From Ambrosia x helenae (Eukaryota; Streptophyta; Magnoliopsida; Asterales; Asteraceae): a stretch of 64,000 nt of DNA. Of the stretch, positions 30,767-41,755 are shown piece by piece. The DNA lies in the NCBI GenBank assembly GCA_030844895.1, contig CM061223.1:3844001-3908000 (forward strand). The letters run 5' to 3'. The stretch's first letter is position 1; each line of letters opens with the position of its first letter. A model generated the notes under the pieces. That model saw nothing but the letters and a program-made list of their open reading frames with translations, searched no databases and was not told the DNA's origin. Made by a program: the position numbers and the translations under genes.

Positions 30767-31197
30767 TATTTATTTTATTTTTTTAAGAACAAAGGGAAAG
30801 AAAATGTAATTAAACTTTGTGTACGGTAAGACTAGTGAGAGTGGGGGCGGGAGAGGGGCGGGAAGGGGGGGGGGGGAACACCGCCGCCGTAGGGCGGGAA
30901 AGGTGGCGTGGGGCGGAGGGCGGGAGGGGGTTCACTGGCGTGGGGAAGTGTGGGGGACACGTGGCATGGAGCTATTGGATGGGGATAAAATCATTAAAAA
31001 ATAAAAAACAAACAATCTAATTATCTTTTTATCAAGGCCGGTTTTTTAAAAAAAAGAAAAAGAAATTAAATAAATAAAATAAATAAAAAAACATTACATA
31101 ATAAATTACTTAATAACCATTACACACTTAAACAACCATTACATAATCCTAATAATTCCTAAATTACTTATTTAAACATAAATAATTCCTAGATTAC

Positions 31198-31878
31198 TTA
31201 TTGAATCCTAAATCTCTCCACTATGGAGAGTAGTTGTCCCATTCCCAGGGAGGGTGACGTACTCGGGTGAGAGGGAACGTGAGCTATCCCGTCCATCGAT
31301 CTCGCATCCGACGGGAAGTAGTAGTACTCACTGGGAGGGGTAGGTCGGCTCCAGTAGAGTTCCTCCTCCTCAATCTCCCGGAGGGCTTCCAAGTCCCCCT
31401 CAGTTGGGGAAGTCTCGTGTTGGGGGATGGGGATGGGGGTAGCCTGGTGTTGGGGGATGGGGATGGGGGTAGTTTGCTGTTGGGGGATGGGGGTGGGGGT
31501 GGGGGTAGTCTGGGGGTAGGGGACTGAAGCAGCCCAGGGGGTAGGGGGCGACAACGTTAGTCGCTCCATTTGTTGCTGGGCCATGACATAATCCATAGCC
31601 CAGACCAATTCCTCATCCGTCCAGTCATCATCGGCAGGAGGATGAGGAGGAATGGTTGGTTGTGCAGCAGCAGCAGCAACAGGAGGGGGAGGTAACCAAT
31701 GTTGTGGAGGAGGAGGAGGAGGATAAATAGGAGGTTGTGGAGCAGTAGGAGGAGGAGGAGATGAGGAGAATGGTAGTCTCCGGGGGCGGCCCCGTCCCCT
31801 GGGATACCGGCGAGAGTACTGCCGGATATTAGACGGGCCAGCAGCTCCTGCTTGAAAACCGTCACCCATGTTATTCAT
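31198..31878 (-). CDS. Proline-rich 226-aa protein inside a PIF-like element, function unknown
   Basis: Not recognised. The N-terminus (residues 1-40) is basic with an R-G-R-G-R-P-R-R stretch that could act as a nuclear signal or AT-hook-like segment. Residues 40-85 are Pro- and Ala-rich. A short acidic, predicted helical block D-D-D-W-T-D-E-E-L-V-W-A-M follows at about 85-97. Next comes a T-P-I-P-I-P-Q-H repeat (about 130-155), an acidic E-I-E-E-E-E-L-Y-W block, and a hydrophobic C-terminal helix (L-L-S-I-V-E-R-F). A TATA box (minus strand CTATAAATAC, about 31935-31926) lies about 50 bp upstream of the ATG. It could be a captured host exon, a divergent PIF accessory protein, or a chance frame in low-complexity DNA. 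Confidence 0.45.
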   Translation of the reverse strand: MNNMGDGFQAGAAGPSNIRQYSRRYPRGRGRPRRLPFSSSPPPPTAPQPPIYPPPPPPQHWLPPPPVAAAAAQPTIPPHPPADDDWTDEELVWAMDYVMAQQQMERLTLSPPTPWAASVPYPQTTPTPTPIPQQQTTPIPIPQHQATPIPIPQHETSPTEGDLEALREIEEEELYWSRPTPPSEYYYFPSDARSMDGIAHVPSHPSTSPSLGMGQLLSIVERFRIQ

Positions 31879-31922
31879 GCTTTAGGGAAGAGGAATAGGT
31901 GTGACTGAGAATTTGGTAAGGT

Positions 31923-31935
31923 GTTGTATTTATAG
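31923..31935 (-). promoter_or_regulatory. TATA box of the proline-rich ORF
   Basis: The minus strand reads CTATAAATACAAC, about 45-57 bp upstream of the ATG at 31878, a normal plant core-promoter spacing. Confidence 0.5.
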
Positions 31936-32408
31936 GGTTAGAAGGGTGAAGCAGTGGGGGGAACTTTGAAATTCAGAGTTTCAAATTCAAAATTTCAAAT
32001 TCAAACGTATGGGTGGGAAAAATTAATGTTTGTACTGTGTGGAGCAGTGGTGGGAAAAATTCAAAGTTTCAAATTAAATATTAATTAAAATTTTATTACT
32101 TTAATATTAATTATTTTTGTATTACTTTAATATTAATTATTTTTTTATTAACTTAATATTAATTATTTTTTTATTAATTTATTATATTTTCCGGTTTATA
32201 TTATTATTTTTATTATTGTTATTATTATTATTATTATAAAAAAAAAGAAAAAATAAAGAAAAAAGAAATGCCACATGGCGCTTCCCCCACCTCTTCCCCC
32301 CTTCCACTCCCCACAATTATTTTCCCCCCCAAAAGGGCCCCACAAGTGCCACATGGCGCTTCCCCCCCACTCTCTCCCCCCCCCCCCCCACCACTCCTTA
32401 TAGTCTAA

Positions 32409-32811
32409 TAAAACGGCAACGCACTGTGGCAGGGTACGGTAAAGATGTCCTGAATCAATTTTTATATTATATAAAACTATTTTTTTTTCGGAGCGTGGAA
32501 ACTTACATAAAAATAAGAAAATTGCGAGCGTGACAATAAAAACACCACGTTGAGTTGGTGTATTTAAAAGTCACGGAAGAGTTATGTCGTTATATAAGAA
32601 ACGTATATAAAGATAAACATGATGGCCGCGCATTACAACGTATCGTTTAAACGTAGATAAAAAAAACATGTCGCGATGGTGTATTTAGTGATGAGCGTCG
32701 AGTAGTTTAAAACAACCGGTCGGTTTAAAAACAACATTATGAAAATTCACGTCGAAAGGTAGGTAAAAATAACTCGCGTAAAACGTTGATATAGAAAACG
32801 AAATCGTAGAA
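32409..32811. other. No feature seen
   Basis: AT-rich with frequent CG-containing words (GTCG, ACGT) but no coding or element ends. A possible decayed Helitron tail near 32410 lacks CTAG. Confidence 0.35.
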
Positions 32812-32816
32812 AATAT

Positions 32817-33594
32817 TGTTGGGAATCAAGGTATCATATACGAAGCGGAAGCGGTTATATTTATTTACAAACCGAATTATATATACAATATATATTAGGC
32901 CGATTTATATATATATATATATATTTATATATATAATATGTTTAATTTTATTAATCCGATTAATAAAATATTCTCAATCAGGATCTCAGTTAGACGCGTA
33001 TAAACAAATAAATAATAAACAACCATAGAGGGTTTACTAATCAACCTTTGACAACTACACCGGAATTGTAACACGAGGATTACAACGAATCCTCACTAGA
33101 AAGAAGTTCACAATCAAGCACGATCCAAGCAAGAGGAGAAGTGGGCCGATGGTGGTTGTTCACGACAATGGAGGGGAAGCCGTGTGAAGGTGTGGCGGCC
33201 AAGGGAGAACAAAAAGGGTGAAGTTGTTTTTTTCTTTATAAAACATTTATTAGAGTTTGATCTATTACCTCTATTTATAAAGATAAAACTTACACATAAT
33301 GATTAGTTAAAGTGTAACCTATACTTGACCACTTGATTAGTCAAAGTCCTACACTTGACCATTTGACTAGTCAAAGTATAACCCCTTTTATTTAACAATT
33401 AAAATTCTCCCTTAATATTAAACTACTTACTATTAAGTTCCTCGAGTCTAAACAATTTATTATTTCACAAATAATAATCCATCCAAATGTAAACTTATCT
33501 GATTCGTGCACCAACGTGTAACTCTTCGGATCGTACAGAGTCGGGTTACGTGGATCTCGACTTTAATTACATCGGACATACTATATGTCCAACA
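32817..33594. repeat. Solo LTR, 778 bp
   Basis: Perfect 5-bp duplication AATAT (32812-32816 and 33595-33599) around ends TGTTGG...CCAACA, the canonical TG...CA termini. No internal retrotransposon sequence follows, so it formed by LTR recombination. A second copy is at 53070-54006. Confidence 0.88.
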
Positions 33595-33599
33595 AATAT

Positions 33600-34384
33600 C
33601 ACGTAATAGAAAATTTGTTAAAACCCCAAAATGATAAATTTATTAAAGTTCAGAGCTGTAGTGTATTCTAAAACATGAAAACACACGTCAAAAATAAAAT
33701 ATTTAACAATTGAAACAAAAGGTCCAAAAACATCAAAACCACCCTGATGCACACATTTTCTTACCGGCTCAGCCCATAGAGGCGTGCCTCAGACTCGTTT
33801 TCTTAGCACCTCGTCTCAAGGCGCACGCCTTTTTCTAAACCATGTTATCTAAGCAACTTATCCATAATCTGGAAATGAAATATTGAAATGGCAGGTATGA
33901 GAGCAGTAGAATATCATCATGATGCATGCTAAGTACTAACAACCACCTGAACTTCTGTCCAAGATGCATACCACAAAACGGTAGTAGAAGACAAGTTACA
34001 ACTGAGAGTGAGATACATACATAAAGAGTGTTGAGAAATGTATGCAATCCTCAACACTATATATAAATAGCAATATCTATATCTATATCTATACTATATA
34101 TAAATACATTTCATTGAGGCACAATGGTAAATTAGAACCTTTAGAACCTTTAAAGCTACCTGTACAACCGTCCAATGCATTGATCCCTCAAAGGGACGTA
34201 AGACGCGACTATTGATCTTCTTTAAGACGCGTGTTATCTTGATGAGTAACCCTAATCTAACACTACTTATTGACATTTGTGGTAACAGTTAACACAATGC
34301 ATTGTAAAATAGGATGTTGAAGGAAGACATCAAGACAATTATGTTATAAAAGACAAAGTCAGGTTATACGAGTTTAAGCGAGGA
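33600..34384. other. Intergenic, with a GCGCC-type MITE fragment
   Basis: A GGCGTGCCTCAG...CAAGGCGCACGCC segment at about 33780-33832 belongs to the GCGCCTAGGCGC MITE family. The rest has no supported features. Confidence 0.4.
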
Positions 34385-34470
34385 ACCGGCGCAGCTTGTT
34401 GCCCGCCTGCCCGCTATCTTAATGTAATTTTTCGCGATTATGTTTTAATAAAAATTAAATATATGGGTCA
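34385..34470 (+). mobile_element. Very short RTE-like LINE 3' end
   Basis: GGCGCAGCTTGTTGCCCGCC through TTTTCGCGATTATG matches the last coding codons and 3' UTR of the copy at 17357-17846, followed by an A-rich stretch. Strong 5' truncation. Confidence 0.75.
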
Positions 34471-34520
34471 AAAAAAACTTATGTTTTAAAGATTGGATTT
34501 TTTTTTTTTTTTGTTTACAG

Positions 34521-34629
34521 GGATGCATTTGTTGATTAATGGATCAATGGTAACATGTTGGTTAAAGATGTTGCTACCCAGATATATACAATATTATTGA
34601 AACAGCCAAATTTGAGATATTTAAATCAG
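34521..34629 (+). pseudogene. Probable exon of the sacsin-like gene (with stop codon)
   Basis: A T-rich tract and ACAG acceptor precede an open stretch reading D-A-F-V-D, a TAA stop, W-I-N-G-N-M-L-V-K-D-V-A-T-Q-I-Y and N-L-R-Y-L-N-Q, then a GT donor. Splice signals at both ends and protein-like content suggest an exon of the same gene whose 3' part lies at 47-50 kb. The in-frame stop indicates decay. Assignment is by context and not by strong similarity. Confidence 0.4.
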
Positions 34630-34654
34630 GTACTTTTATAATATCAAATCCTAG

Positions 34655-34925
34655 GAAGTCAAAAGGCTCAAGGCGCAAAGGGTGAGCATGTCACCTAGGC
34701 GCAATGCACTTAATAAACGAGGGCCTCAGGCAAGGAACACGCACGTGTATTCCAGGCCATTTTTAGGTGTTTTAAGGCTTGTTTAAGCTGTTTTAGACTT
34801 GTTTTAGGCTGGTTAAGACCATTTAAGCAGGTTCAGAGTGGTTGCATACCGATTCATAGCGGTTTTAGACTGGTTCGCTGAGCTTAGGCGCAACTCAAGG
34901 CAGTTTGGCTCAGTATCATCAACAT
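34655..34925. mobile_element. GCGCC-type MITE remnant
   Basis: CAAGGCGCAAAGG, ACCTAGGCGCAATGC and GCTTAGGCGCAACTC words resemble the MITEs at 25695 and 39898, but both ends are degraded. Confidence 0.45.
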
Positions 34926-35007
34926 TTGCAACTTTTGTAAGTTTTTAAAACATCAATATAAATACAAAAAATATGACGTGTATTCGTGTAAGACATAACA
35001 TAACCTC

Positions 35008-35209
35008 TATGAGACTTTGATGTATGTATTTATTTTATGATTGAATTACAACCAATGTACAAGACTATTTATAGTGAACTAACAAATCTATACATTAAAT
35101 ACATGGGAGAGAATAGTGGAACTAAAAGAGTCATAGCATGATTGGCTCCATGATCTTGGTTAATATCTTTGACTGCATAATTTGTTCCTCAATTGTCTCA
35201 ATTCCTATA
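35008..35209 (-). repeat. Copia C 3' LTR
   Basis: 202 bp, TA...TA ends, preceded internally by a G-rich purine tract. Confidence 0.9.
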
Positions 35210-35392
35210 CGCCCCCGCAAGATGGAGGATCCGTCGGATACGCCAATCTTGGATCTGTTACGAAGGAATGGTGCTCTCGTTAATGGTTTGGTGAGCATGT
35301 CTGCTAATTGATCTTGAGAGCTGATTGAAGAACGCGTAGGTGTCCGGCTGCAATCTGTTCTCTTACAAAATGATAATCGAGTGCTACATGTT

Positions 35393-38300
35393 TCATCCGC
35401 GAATGATAGACAGGATTAGCACAAAGATAGGTTGCACCGGAGTTGTCACAAAACAAGGTTGGGGTGTTTTTATTCGAAGACCAAGTTCATGCAATAAATT
35501 CTTTGTCCATGTAATTTCTGCAGCAGCATTGGCTAGAGCTTTATATTCGCTTCGGTTGAGGAGCGCGAAACCGACTTTTGACGAGTGGACTTCCAAGAAA
35601 TAATGTTAGTGCCTAAGTAAAGCATGTAGGCAGTGGTAGACCGACCAACATCATGTACACCGCCCCAATCTGAATCTGAGAAGGCCGAGAGATCGAGCGA
35701 GGAATTTCGGTTTAGAAAAAGACCATGATGAATTGTGCCTTTAAGGTAACGAAGGACGCGTTTAAGAGCTTGCCAATGTGTTTGGCGTGGGTGATGCATG
35801 AATTGGGAGAGTTTGTTAATGGCAAAGGAAATATCTGGGCGAGTAAACGCTAGATATTGGAGTGATCCTACGAGCCTCCGATATGGTGTTTCATCAACTG
35901 TAGGGAAGAGTCGAATGCTGATAACGGGTCAGTGGCACTGAGTGGAGTGGTAACATCTTTTGCTCCATCCATTTTGAATTGTTGTAATATATCATGGATG
36001 AGTTTGATGTGAGAAAGAAAAAGGCCATTTGGAGTGGGAATTACTTCAACACCAAGGAAATGATGAAGCATGCCAAGGTCCTTGATAGAGAATTTTTGGC
36101 TAAGAGCCTTGATAAAGTGATCAAGGAACTTTGAGTCGTTGCCCGTAAGAACGATATCATCCACATAAACCATGAAATAACAAGTGATATCATGATTTTT
36201 GTAGATAAAAAGAGAGGCATCGGCTTGAGATTTTCGAAATCCAAAGCGAAGAAGGAAGTTTGCAAGTTCAATATACCAAGCGCGGGGTGCTTGTTTTAAG
36301 CCATACAATGATTTCTTGAGCTTACAAACATGATTTGGGTATTGTGGATTAACATAGCCGGTGGTTGAATCATGAAAACATCCTCATGAAGTGTGCCATG
36401 AAGGAAGGCATTATTCACATCTAATTGACGCAATGGCCAATTTTTAGTGAGAGCGATGGAAAGGATGGTTCGAATGGTAATTGGTTTGGTGACAGGGCTA
36501 AAGGTATCGAAGTAATCCTTTCCATGTTGTTGAAGAAACCCTTTCGCAACAAGACGTGCTTTGTATTTATCAATGGAGCCATCCGGTTTGCGTTTAATGC
36601 GAAAGACCCATTTGCACCCGATAGGTGTGTTGGTAGTAGGGGAAACGAGGTCCCATGTATGGTTTTGAAGCAGTGCGTTGAACTCAGAGTCCATAGCTGC
36701 ACGCCAATGGGGGTCTTTGCAGGCTTGGTTGTGAGTTGTGGGTTCAATAGTGGGTGGAAGAGGGTGGAGAGTGATGTGGTTGAGGGTATGAGAATTGTAA
36801 TATTTCGGGTTTGGTTTACGAGTTCTTTGGGGACGAGAGGGGGCTGGGGAAGAGGGAGTGGTTTGAGCTGTGGAAGTAGTGGATGTGGAGGATGGTGAAG
36901 TGGTCACGGATGGAGGGGAAGTGGACTCAGCTGAAGTGGATTCAGTTGAAGGGTGGGTACTGTTACTAGATATAGAGTCGGTTGGGTTAGGTGAAGAGTG
37001 GGTATCAACAGAATTGGAGGGGATGGGTGGTGATGTGGAAGTAGGAGGTGGTGAATTTGGCTGGTTAGAGGAAGTTAAGGGAGTGGAAAAATAGAGGGAA
37101 TGGGTGATGGGTCTGGTAGTGGGGTCGAGGAGGGTATGGGATGTGGAGGTGGTGGGGAGTTGTTGGAAACAATGTGAAGGAAGTTAGTAGGAGTGGGTAG
37201 ATGAGTTGTTTCATTAGTTGAAGTTTTAAATGGGAAAATATGATCAACAAATTCAACATGGCGAGAATGGTATTCCGTTGAGAAGATGGATCGTAACACT
37301 TGTAAGCGGATTTGGAGGATGAGTAACCAAGAAAAATGCATTTGGAGGAACGATTGTGAAGTTTTGATTTGGCATAAGGACGAAGCCATGGAAAGCACAA
37401 GCACCCAAATGGTTTGAGTTTTGTGTAGGTAGGAGATGTTTTATATAATTTTTCAAAAGGCGACAAAAAGTCTAGAATTTTTGTGGGAAGGCGATTGATA
37501 AGATGGACCGCGGTTTGAAATGCGTGAGTCCAAAATGTGAGGGGTAGATTAGCATGGGAAAGGAGTGATAGGCCGGTTTCAACAATGTGTCGATGTCGGC
37601 GTTCCGCGACTCCGTTTTGTTCCGGGGTGTGGAGGGGTAGTGAAATGAGAGATGCCATTTCGTTGAAGATAGGAAGCAAGTCCTATATATTCGCCTCCAT
37701 TATCCGAAAAAATTGACACTAGTGGTGTGCGAAAAAAATTTTCAACTAGTGTTTTAAATTGTGGAAATAATGTAGCAACGTCAGATTTCTTTTTATTGGG
37801 TAAAGCCAATTGTACTTAGAGTAAAAATCAACAAAAAGTACATAGTAGGAGTAACCATCATTTGAGGTTTGAACCGGACCCCAAACATCCGTATAAACAA
37901 GTTCAAGGGGTTTAGACACAATAAAAGAATTTTCACCAAATGGTAACTTATGACTTTTATTCAATGAACATGCATCACAATGAAAAAAACTGGCGGACAT
38001 GTTATTATAAACAAGTCCTAATTTATTTAGTAGGCGTTTTAGAACTTGTATAGATGGGTGTCCAAAAATGTGATGCCATGAAAGGAGAGATGTGGGTGTC
38101 TTGGTGCTTGAATGAACTGTATGGAATGATGTTGAGATTTGGGTGTTGCATAGTAGACATCATTAACGTTCGCTCCCCGCATTAGGTGCGCCCCCGTGCG
38201 AAGATCCTTACCACAAAATGAAAGGGAAAGAATTCAACAGAAACTTGGTTAGTTTTGCAGAGTTTGGCAACTGATATGAGACGATTACGTAATTTTGGAA

Positions 38301-39454
38301 CAAGTAAGACATTTTGAAGGAGTAAAGAACGAGATGATGTAGGAATAGAAGAGTGACCAACATGGGAGATGGAAAGGGTATTACCGTTACCAAGGACGAT
38401 CTCGTCAGGCCCCCCATATTCGGAGAGGTTGTGCACAAAGGCTTGGTCGGGTGCTGCATGGTCAGAAGCACCGGTATCAAACATTAATGAGGAGGAGGAG
38501 CTTGCCATAGTTGAGTTCACTTGCGGGTTTGGCGAGGAAACAATGATATTATTTTCTTGTAGCAGACGTGCAAGTTTCCTGCAAACTTTGATATCATGAC
38601 CTGGAATATTGCAAAAATGACAAAAAAAATTGTTACGGTTAGTGCGAAAGCTTGTCATTTGTCCATTGTTGTTATTTTGACCACCAATATTATTATTATT
38701 TTGAGATCTGGTGTTTCTTGGTCCAAAGTTATTAGGCCTGGTTGGGTTTCGGGCTTCATTATTGGGTCGTGAAGCATATCTTGGGCCGCTCCTTTGGGTA
38801 TTATTGACTGTGGTCATTAGGGCAGCAGTATGAGAATCCTGGAGTGTGCGTTCATGGTCTACCAACTTCTCAAACAAGTCAGAGAAAGTGATTGAAGTGT
38901 CACGCATCTTCACTGAAGCAGCAATTTCTTTGTAATCGTCACCTAGGTGAGTGAGTATGTGAACGATGAGGTCATCATCGTCGATTGGTTTTTTGAGCCA
39001 GGGCTAATTCATCCGCAATAGATTTCATTTCACGGAGGTATTCAGCAACTGGCTTAGTTCCTTTCTTGTGTGTGGCAAGTTTTGTTCTGAGGGAGATAAT
39101 CCGGGACCTCGAGACACTCGCGTAGCTCTCGGTCAGTCGCTGGAAGAGCTGATGAGAGGTTTCAGAGGATGACACAATTGGGAGAATTGTGGCAGAACAG
39201 CTTCCAAGGAGAGCTCCGAGAAGAATTTTATCCTGTCGGAACCATAAACGGTAGTGGGAATTGGTTTTGCCATCAACGATTTTTGGTGGTGGTTCAGTAA
39301 GGCCGTCGACATATTGGTCTAATTCGAGCCCTATGAGTGTTGATAAAACCTGCTTACGCCATGACGGGAAATTGTCGGAAGTAAGCTGGATAGGGAAGTG
39401 AGTATGTGTAGAGAGAGTGATGATTGTGGTGGAAGAGCTTTGTGTGTCAGACAT
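35393..39454 (-). pseudogene. Copia C Gag-Pol, multiply frameshifted
   Basis: Gag begins at 39454 (UBN2-like; W-F-R-Q-D-K-I-L-L-G-A-L-L-G-S block). A CCHC knuckle C-H-F-C-N-I-P-G-H-D-I-K-V-C lies near 38600, and the protease D-T-G-A near 38478. The GAG-pre-integrase CxxC and H-x-L-P-F lie near 37960, and integrase pieces at 37065-38000 include Y-T-D-V-W-G-P and E-Q-N-G-V-A-E-R. Reverse transcriptase is at 35868-36907 with Y-V-D-D near 36157-36168. RNase H is near 35533-35799 (S-D-S-D-W-G-G). At least six frame changes separate these parts although the LTRs are almost identical. Confidence 0.85.
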
Positions 39455-39561
39455 GTTGCTGTTTGTGGAGAGGATAGAAAAAAAAATAAGCAGAAAATGA
39501 GATTGCTGGAAAGAGGATCGATGGTTTGTTTCTCAGAGGAGATAACCTGCTCTTGATACCA

Positions 39562-39764
39562 TATGAGACTTTGATGTATGTATTTATTTTATGATTGAAT
39601 TACAACCAATGTACAAGACTATTTATAGTGAACTAACAAATCTATACATTAAATACATGGGAGAGAATAGTGGAACTAAAAGAGTCATAGCATGATTGGC
39701 TCCATGATCTTGGTTAATATCTTTGACTGCATAATTTGTTCCTCAATTGTCTCAATTCCTTATA
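39562..39764 (-). repeat. Copia C 5' LTR
   Basis: 203 bp, one base longer than the 3' copy; the primer-binding site adjoins at 39550-39561. Confidence 0.9.
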
Positions 39765-39768
39765 ACCT

Positions 39769-39795
39769 TGCTATGGTGTTAAAGCACCTGCTGCA
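39769..39795 (+). pseudogene. End of a sacsin-like gene exon beside copia C
   Basis: Right after the copia C duplication the sequence reads L-A-M-V-L-K-H-L-L-Q and ends CTGCAG|GTTATG, a splice donor. It is too short for a firm family call, but its strand, donor site and position between exon fragments fit the gene interrupted here. Confidence 0.35.
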
Positions 39796-39874
39796 GGTTA
39801 TGTATTTTTATTTACACAGTTACGCATCATTTACTCAATGTGTGTGTGTATTAACAGGTTAATAATCATTGCAG

Positions 39875-40719
39875 CAGCCCAAGCCATCACTAATTTCCAT
39901 AGTTATCAAATGCGCTAGGCGCACTCAAGGCGCATAGGTCTCGCCTGTGGCCTAGGCGGAAAGCGCAAAAAAAGCGTGGGTCTGAGGAAAAAAAAGCGCA
40001 CTAAAGAAAAAATAAAATAAAATAATTTATTTATTCCAAAAATAACAATAAATATATCTTGTATGTATATAGATTAAAATTACCCTCTAAAAATATTTAT
40101 AGCACCAATAAGATTGGATATTGAATCATCAAACTAGTTATAGAAACAAAAATTAAACCTTTTAGAATAATCTGTAAAGAAAGATTTATAATTCTGACTT
40201 GACTTGCTATAATTTTTTAAATTAAAATATTCTGAAAGAATTTTTTTTTCTTAAATATGTTATATGTGGTGTCACTATCTCCTTTCTCTGCACAAGTCAG
40301 TGTCCCAGCTAAGCTTTCTTTCTGCAAACACGGTTAAGGCCCTAGGGTCTTTTAGTGTTTCATTTTTCTCATCTTCTTCTTTCTCTCCTCTTCAACTTTT
40401 TCTCTCCGGTGATGCAACCACAATCACAGATCTGTTCCAGACGGATTTTGTATTAATTTGCAGAAGTTTGCCAGAAACCGGCAGAAAGTTGGCCGGAAAA
40501 GTCACCGGAAAGACGTTTTTTGGCCGGAAACTTGCTGAAAGGGCGCCTTTTTTTTATCTAGGAGACAAAAGCGGATCAAGGTCGCTTCTAGGTTTTTGGT
40601 CGCCTAGGCACCTCAGGCGGCGCTTTTGACAACACTGCTAATTTCTCAGTCATGTGAGGAAACTAGTTTTGAGGTACTCAAGTATCTGGACAAAATTTGG
40701 GAGACATTATTTTCATCAG
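39875..40719 (+). pseudogene. Sacsin-like gene exon split by a MITE
   Basis: The exon starts after ATTGCAG (acceptor) at 39875, is interrupted at 39897 and resumes at 40646, ending CATCAG|GTAATT at 40719. Skipping the MITE and one duplication copy leaves an open frame: Q-P-K-P-S-L-I-S-Q-S-C-E-E-T, then F-E-V-L-K-Y-L-D-K-I-W-E-T-L-F. The 8-bp duplication CTAATTTC marks the exact insertion point in coding sequence, so this gene copy is inactivated regardless of sequencing quality elsewhere. Confidence 0.6.
39898..40637. mobile_element. hAT-like MITE of the GCGCCTAGGCGC family, 740 bp, in an exon
   Basis: Perfect 8-bp duplication CTAATTTC (39890-39897 and 40638-40645). Ends CATAGTTATCAAATGCGC and GGCGCTTTTGACAACACTG match those of the element at 25695-26077. 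Near the ends are GGCGCACTCAAGGCGC-type words; the interior is AT-rich. Confidence 0.88.
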
Positions 40720-41153
40720 GTAATTTCTAGTTTTTGTTGGGATTACAACGCGACAGGTAAAATACATTACGAATGAATTTGAGAACAAGATACACAAACA
40801 AGATGATTTATATTCAAATCACAGGGCTTACATTTTTTACACACACACCACCAATCCTTTTTAACACATGCCTAACGTACCGGCTACTCTAACATACACA
40901 CATACGACCTTAGCTAGATTCATTAATATCATACACAAAAGTAATATATGTAGGTGAACATGCCCAAGAATTGGCGTTAATTCATATGTATAATATATGT
41001 TAATTCATTGAATTAAATTAGGCACAATCTGTGCTTCCATGTTTCGGGACTTCCGCAGGTTTGGAAATAAAAAATGAAAACATCATATTTGTTTAAAAAT
41101 TTCTAGTTATTATGTTAAAAATACAATATATATTCAATTTTATTTCTTTATAA
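40720..41153. other. Intron sequence with a possible LTR remnant
   Basis: Begins at the donor of the split exon. TGTTGGGATTACAACGCG at about 40736 resembles a canonical LTR start, but no matching end or duplication was found. Nothing else supported. Confidence 0.3.
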
Positions 41154-41755
41154 AACATAAGCTATGACATTTTGCATAAGACATTTTGTAGGTAAGAAGG
41201 TGGGCTGAGTTGCTGAGCACATGGATTGGTGAGTAGATGGGCTGTTGGTTGATGGAAGATAGTTCAAGTCGGTCCAGCTTATTATTCAGCTCAAATCCAA
41301 GTTGTGTGGCCCAAGAATGGCCCAAGACACTGGCCAGCCCACAGTCACCACTTTGTTATAACAAAGAGTGCTGGCCATCAGATTGTAATCCGTGGAGTTC
41401 AGCCAACGGTTGATATTACTCAGAAATGTGTTTTCTTTGAGAATGTTCGAGAGAGTGTATAAATACTTGTTATTTCTCTCTCTTCTCACTTTACTTTACT
41501 CTCTGATATTATTCTCTCAAAACCCTCATCCTCTCAGATTCGTTTAGGTCTACTTGATTTCCAGATTCATCTTGAATCTGTAAATCGTTGAGTGTGTAGA
41601 TTCTTTGTAGAAGGTTATTATTTGTAAACCTTTTCTTTATTGTTTAGAGTGGTTGTGAGGAGTTCTTTGTATCAGTTTGTAATTAGGGTTCATAACATTT
41701 GGGTTGGGATCTTGAATAAATCTTGTTTTACAAGTTTCATATCATGTTTTTAACA
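41154..41755 (+). repeat. Copia D 5' LTR with promoter
   Basis: Contains a TATA box (GTGTATAAATAC, about 41455-41466), a TCTCTC-rich leader and, further on, an AATAAA-like signal. It ends TTTTTAACA directly at the primer-binding site. Confidence 0.85.

Larger units (their letters stand above)
30830..32405 (-). mobile_element. PIF/Harbinger-like element with proline-rich ORF, 1576 bp
   Basis: TAA duplication (30827-30829 and 32406-32408). Ends GACTAGTGAGAGTGG and (inverted) GACTATAAGGAGTGG; they share the GAC...GTGG layout of the autonomous element at 20357-22394. The subterminal regions are G/C-run rich. It has no transposase and instead carries one ORF on the minus strand. Confidence 0.75.
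35008..39764 (-). mobile_element. Complete Ty1/copia element C, TA...TA termini
   Basis: LTRs 35008-35209 (202 bp) and 39562-39764 (203 bp) are identical except for one extra T. Flanks ACCTC (35003-35007) and ACCTT (39765-39769) differ at one base. In element orientation the LTR starts TATA and ends CTCATA, again TA...TA. The PBS TGGTATCAAGAG (39561-39550) and a purine tract (TTGCGGGGGCG, 35220-35210) fix the edges. It interrupts the sacsin-like gene. Same lineage as copia E. Confidence 0.9.

Noticed and set aside
30600..30809. ORF with a poly-isoleucine stretch
   Set aside because: It is created by the ATT microsatellite.
31557..31865. Leu-rich 102-aa ORF
   Set aside because: It is a shifted-frame shadow of the proline-rich ORF (CTC/CCT repeats).
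32400..32440. Possible Helitron 3' end (AACGGCAACGCACTGTGGC)
   Set aside because: No clean hairpin and no CTAG follows at the right distance.
40264..40629. 121-aa plus ORF inside the exon-inserted MITE
   Set aside because: Ser/Phe-rich opening from CTTCTT repeats and no conserved blocks; it ends in the GGCGGCGC terminal words of the MITE.
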